Assembly (NCBI GenBank): GCA_002432555.1
Contig: DJFO01000338.1
Coordinates: forward strand, 1,784 to 10,689
Direction of reading: 5' to 3'
DNA length: 8,906 bases
DNA from: Marinagarivorans sp. UBA5870
GTDB taxonomy: Bacteria > Pseudomonadota > Gammaproteobacteria > Pseudomonadales > Cellvibrionaceae
In this document: positions 6,641 through 8,906 of the stretch, one piece after another
Layout of the letters: each line of letters begins with the position of its first letter
How positions within the stretch are numbered: position 1 is the first letter of the stretch
Program-made: the position numbers and the translations under genes
Notes under the pieces: model-generated
Databases searched by the model: none
The model's input: the letters and a program-made list of their open reading frames with translations, nothing else
Told to the model about the DNA's origin: nothing

Positions 6641-7369
6641 TCAAGGAAGTTCGGCAACCCGCCGCGCGGCGGGGCGGTCGCCTTCGCGCACGGGGTGAAA
6701 CCGTGCGAGTCGCATGGCGTCCACACCCAGCCACAGCCCGGTGCGCAGACAGAGGGTCATCCACAAGGTGCGGGCAATACCCTGTTCCTGCCAGCGTCGG
6801 CTGGATGTTTCCACGCTGGCGGCGGGTATGTGCGGGCGCGCCAGCTGGCGCAGTCGCCGGCAAAAGTCCACGTCTTCCATCAAAACCAAGGACCTATAAC
6901 CACCGAGCAATCGCCAAGCGTTGCGGTGCACGAAAATGGCCTGCTCGCCGTTTGCCACCTGGGTAAAGCGGGAGCGCCAGGAAATGGCGCGTTCCAAAAA
7001 TCGGAACGACCAGTGCCGACCGCTGAGGCGCAGGGAAAAAAAGCCCCAAATGGCACCTTGCGCGCGAACGCGCTGCCAGATTTCGGCGAAATTAGGCGGC
7101 AGGTGCGTATCGCTGTGGAGAAACAAAAGGTAGTCGCCTTGCGCATGCGCGGCTCCCGTATTCATCTGCAGCGCGCGGCCCCGGTGACAGCGGTAAACGC
7201 ACACACCCATGGCGCGCGCCGCCGCCACGGTGCGGTCGCCGCTGCCGCCGTCGACGACAATCAGCTCCACGCCTTCCAGCGGACCTACGGCCTGGAGCAC
7301 CTGGTTGAGAAATATTTTGACCCCGGACTCTTCGAAGTAGGTCGGAATGACAATGCTCAATCCACTCAT
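6641..7369 (-). CDS. Family-2 glycosyltransferase, TIGR04283 type
   Basis: This looks like a GT-A fold, family-2 glycosyltransferase; donor and acceptor are unknown. I chose the ATG at 7367-7369 (242 residues): the protein then begins MSGLSIVIPTYFEE, the standard opening, with GGA 6 bases upstream. A longer reading to 7465 would add 32 unrelated residues. Motifs from this start: VDGGSGDRT (39-47, nucleotide binding), RGRALQMN (63-70), HSDTHLPP (85-92, in the place of the DXD metal site), NGEQAIF (140-146), MEDVDFCRRL (164-173, likely catalytic acid region) and SSRRW (189-193). These match the group annotated as rSAM/selenodomain-associated transferase 2. Its usual partner, a DUF2064 (TIGR04282) gene, is not in the window. 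It converges on flgN and diverges from the tRNA gene. Confidence 0.85.
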   Translation of the reverse strand: MSGLSIVIPTYFEESGVKIFLNQVLQAVGPLEGVELIVVDGGSGDRTVAAARAMGVCVYRCHRGRALQMNTGAAHAQGDYLLFLHSDTHLPPNFAEIWQRVRAQGAIWGFFSLRLSGRHWSFRFLERAISWRSRFTQVANGEQAIFVHRNAWRLLGGYRSLVLMEDVDFCRRLRQLARPHIPAASVETSSRRWQEQGIARTLWMTLCLRTGLWLGVDAMRLARFHPVREGDRPAARRVAELP

Positions 7370-7483
7370 AAAATTTCCAGCTCCAGGGTGCCCCGGAGTA
7401 CAGAAATGCCAGACAAAACGCGCCGGGCCGGCGGCAGTTTTTCCGATTTGCCGGTCCCGCGCCATTTATTCTGCGTCGCGGTT

Positions 7484-7511
7484 TTGACTCGAATGCGCCA
7501 GTTGGTACAAT
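7484..7511 (+). promoter_or_regulatory. Sigma-70 promoter of tRNA-Arg with GC-rich discriminator
   Basis: TTGACT (7484-7489) and TACAAT (7506-7511) are separated by 16 bases and each match the sigma-70 consensus at five of six positions. The region after the -10 is GCGCGCCCCC, the GC-rich discriminator typical of stable-RNA promoters under stringent (ppGpp) control. The start should lie near 7518, a few bases before the mature tRNA 5' end. Confidence 0.8.
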
Positions 7512-7521
7512 GCGCGCCCCC

Positions 7522-7596
7522 GTTCCCGTAGTTTAATGGATAAAACGAGGACCTCCTAAGTCCTAGACGCTGGTTCGATTCCAGTCGGGAACGCCA
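7522..7596 (+). tRNA. tRNA-Arg, anticodon CCU (reads AGG)
   Basis: The full cloverleaf can be drawn. Acceptor GTTCCCG (7522-7528) pairs with CGGGAAC (7586-7592). The D stem is GTTT/AAAC (7531-7534 and 7543-7546). The anticodon stem is AGGAC/GTCCT with loop CTCCTAA, placing CCT at 7555-7557. The variable loop is AGAC, and the T stem is GCTGG/CCAGT with loop TTCGATT. The discriminator is G, and CCA is encoded (7594-7596). CCU identifies arginine; this isoacceptor reads the rare codon AGG. rsmE starts 19 bp after the CCA. Confidence 0.96.
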
Positions 7597-7615
7597 CTCT
7601 GATCTATTTCATCCC

Positions 7616-8323
7616 ATGAATCTCATCATTCTCGAAGACGCTGATTTTATCAGCGCCACTTGTGCGCGCCTGACCGGACGCCGCCATCTTCATCTCACCG
7701 AAATCCTCAAGGCCGCCCCGGGCGGGCGGATAGCGGTTGGGCGATTGCACGGTAACCTCGGCACAGCGCGGATTCTGCAACTGGACAGCGAAACCACAGT
7801 ATTGGAAGTCGAGGCGCTGCCCGACTCGCCGCCACCGTCCCTACCGCTCACGCTCATTCTCGGCCTGCCGCGCCCCCGCATGTTACAGAGAACCCTGCAA
7901 ACCATCGCGACCATGGGCGTGCAGCGGCTCTGCCTGATTCAGACCAGCCGGGTGGAAAAAAGCTTTTGGCAGACGCCGTTGCTGCGGCCTGAAGCGGTCC
8001 ACGAACAGCTGCTCCTGGGATTAGAGCAAGGCAAAGCGACCGAGATGCCGCAGGTGGAATACCACCGGCGCTTCCGCCCTTTTATTGAAGACGTTCTGCC
8101 GCAACTCTGCCAATCGACCCGACGACTGATCGCTCACCCCGGCGATTACCCTATGGCCCGGCCCGCGGATGAGTCCACCACTCTCGCGGTGGGACCCGAG
8201 GGAGGATTTATCGCTGGCGAAGTAGCGGACTTCGTCGCGGCGGGGTTCGCCCCGATTCAGTTGGGGCCGCGCATTTTGCGCGTGGAGACCGCAGTACCCG
8301 TGCTCTTAGCGAAACTGTTTTAA
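7616..8323 (+). CDS. rsmE: 16S rRNA (uracil1498-N3)-methyltransferase RsmE
   Basis: RsmE methylates U1498 of 16S rRNA in the assembled 30S subunit, using S-adenosylmethionine. The 235-residue protein has an N-terminal PUA-like domain (about 1-70; RRHLHLTEILKAAPGGRIAV at 22-41) and a C-terminal SPOUT domain with a trefoil knot. Motifs are LTLILGLPRPRMLQRTLQ (78-95), MGVQRLCLIQTSRVEKSFW (100-118), AVGPEGGF (191-198) and LGPRILRVETA (216-226), all typical. The protein ends soon after, at LAKLF. The ATG at 7616 has no recognisable Shine-Dalgarno, and no separate promoter is visible in the 19 bp behind the tRNA. It may therefore be expressed from the tRNA promoter after RNase cleavage; that is inference. 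Confidence 0.95.
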   Translation: MNLIILEDADFISATCARLTGRRHLHLTEILKAAPGGRIAVGRLHGNLGTARILQLDSETTVLEVEALPDSPPPSLPLTLILGLPRPRMLQRTLQTIATMGVQRLCLIQTSRVEKSFWQTPLLRPEAVHEQLLLGLEQGKATEMPQVEYHRRFRPFIEDVLPQLCQSTRRLIAHPGDYPMARPADESTTLAVGPEGGFIAGEVADFVAAGFAPIQLGPRILRVETAVPVLLAKLF

Positions 8324-8371
8324 AGGGTCTGCTAGGCTTCGGTTGAGGAGAAATGTAAATCGCCTGCGACG

Positions 8372-8416
8372 TCGTCGAAAATCGATTGTCAAAGAGATAC
8401 TTGATATTTTCGACGA
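8372..8416 (+). promoter_or_regulatory. 11-bp perfect inverted repeat upstream of the hpf-like gene
   Basis: TCGTCGAAAAT (8372-8382) and ATTTTCGACGA (8406-8416) are exact inverse complements, separated by 23 bases. A flanking G8371/T8417 adds a wobble pair. It lies in the 138-bp gap between rsmE and the hpf-like gene, 45 bp before the start codon. It could be an mRNA hairpin in the leader, the 3' end of rsmE (no T-tract follows), or a pair of operator half-sites 34 bp apart. Confidence 0.5.
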
Positions 8417-8461
8417 TTGGCATCATGTTTATCCAAAACCCACCGAAGAAGGAAGGCTGTT

Positions 8462-8770
8462 ATGCAAATTAACCTATCCGGCCATCACGTTGAAATCACC
8501 GACGGTATACGCACGGCTGTTCAAGGCAAATTCAGCAAAGTCCAATCTCATTATCCTTCCATCGATTCCATTTCCGTCGTCTTGACCGTCGAGCGCAATC
8601 AGCAGAGCGTCGAGGCGAGGACCCAATTTCTCGGCGCGCCTGTCGCGGTCCAGAGTACCGACAACGATCTTTACGTCGCCATTGGCGAGGCCGCGAAGAA
8701 GCTCGAATCCGCCCTCTCCCATCGAAAAGGTGCCAATAATACTCACCGCCACGACCGGACCGCGCTTTAA
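8462..8770 (+). CDS. hpf: Short ribosome hibernation promoting factor (HPF/RaiA family)
   Basis: Proteins of this family bind the decoding centre of idle 30S subunits and drive 70S inactivation or 100S dimer formation in stationary phase. The 102-residue product begins MQINLSGHHVEITDGIRTAV (1-20), then FSKVQSHYPSIDSISVVLTV (24-43) and ERNQQSVEARTQF. It continues with DNDLYVAIGEAAKKLESALS (68-87), the beta-alpha-beta-beta-beta-alpha S30AE/HPF fold. The length and the lack of a C-terminal dimerisation domain place it with short HPF or RaiA (YfiA). The start at 8462 has AAGGAAGG about 6 bases upstream. It follows rsmE, not rpoN, unlike the canonical rpoN-hpf-ptsN context. It could be a second copy in this genome; HPF and YfiA cannot be separated surely from sequence alone. 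Confidence 0.9.
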   Translation: MQINLSGHHVEITDGIRTAVQGKFSKVQSHYPSIDSISVVLTVERNQQSVEARTQFLGAPVAVQSTDNDLYVAIGEAAKKLESALSHRKGANNTHRHDRTAL

Positions 8771-8822
8771 CTCTACCTCGCTCGCGCGCCAGTTCGCCTT
8801 GCGCGATTAAGCCGTGCATGCG

Positions 8823-8844
8823 ACTGGCCGCGCCGGCGGCCGGT
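8823..8844 (+). terminator. First hairpin after the hpf-like gene
   Basis: ACTGGCCGC (8823-8831) pairs with GCGGCCGGT (8836-8844): 9 bp with one T-G wobble and a 4-base loop. It lies 52 bp after the hpf stop codon. The sequence after it, with TTTATT about 10 bases on, is only weakly T-rich, so it is a candidate terminator rather than a clear one. Confidence 0.45.
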
Positions 8845-8873
8845 GATCGCCGGGTTTATTCCAATTTCGCCGC

Positions 8874-8893
8874 TCCCGCGCTGCCGCGCGGGA
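8874..8893. repeat. Second GC-rich hairpin near the right edge
   Basis: TCCCGCGC (8874-8881) and GCGCGGGA (8886-8893) form a perfect 8-bp stem with the loop TGCC. It lies 29 bp beyond the previous hairpin in a gene-free tail. No T-tract follows. It could belong to a tandem 3' structure or to the regulatory region of a gene beyond the window. Confidence 0.45.
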
Positions 8894-8906
8894 AATGCCG
8901 GCAAAC

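Noticed and set aside
6695..7531. A 278-codon plus-strand frame opposite the glycosyltransferase
   Set aside because: It runs antisense through a well-conserved glycosyltransferase and into the tRNA gene; no recognisable domain.
8389..8418. TCAAAG and CGACGATT before hpf as a sigma-28-like promoter
   Set aside because: The spacer is too long and the -10 lacks the GCCGAT core; the bases are better explained by the inverted repeat.
1..8906. CRISPR array, insertion sequence, prophage or toxin-antitoxin module
   Set aside because: No regularly spaced direct repeats, no transposase or integrase, and no paired small genes are seen; the window is filled by conserved chromosomal genes.

Overview
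The window is a piece of a gammaproteobacterial chromosome, GC-rich and densely coded. About three quarters of it is a polar-flagellum/chemotaxis cluster; the rest is translation housekeeping. The order flgE-flgD-flgC-flgB, then cheR-cheV on one strand, and divergent flgA-flgM-flgN on the other, is the arrangement known from Pseudomonas and related orders. Two sigma-54-type promoters and one sigma-28-type promoter fit a sigma-54/FliA polar-flagellar hierarchy. The genus cannot be fixed. The absence of a flgZ-like PilZ gene after flgN and the stand-alone hpf argue against Pseudomonas itself; a Cellvibrio-like or other marine or soil gammaproteobacterium is a guess.

Layout, left to right. Bases 1-2485 (minus strand): 5' part of flgE (hook), flgD (hook cap), flgC and flgB (proximal rod), read leftward from a sigma-54 promoter at about 2553-2569. 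Bases 2570-2877: non-coding, with a cluster of palindromes resembling REP-type repeats. Bases 2878-4743 (minus): cheR and cheV. Bases 4744-4907: divergent intergenic region with a sigma-54 promoter for flgA. Bases 4908-6561 (plus): flgA (P-ring chaperone), then flgM (anti-FliA) and flgN (chaperone for hook-filament junction proteins) behind a sigma-28 promoter that matches the consensus exactly. Bases 6641-7369 (minus): a family-2 glycosyltransferase of the TIGR04283 type. Bases 7484-7596: a strong sigma-70 promoter and tRNA-Arg(CCU). Bases 7616-8323: rsmE. Bases 8462-8770: a short ribosome hibernation factor (hpf-like), preceded by an 11-bp perfect inverted repeat and followed by two hairpins.

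How it works together: sigma-54 drives the early and middle genes (flgA, flgBCDE) that build rod, hook and P ring. When the hook is finished FlgM is exported and FliA is freed, and the flgM promoter itself carries the FliA signature. FlgN delivers the junction proteins, and CheR and CheV adjust chemoreceptor signalling. The right-hand genes concern ribosome modification and hibernation and have no evident link to motility.

I found no new multi-gene system. The most interesting signals are regulatory: the hpf leader inverted repeat, the tRNA/rsmE junction without a Shine-Dalgarno, the palindrome island between cheR and flgB, and the well-preserved promoters.
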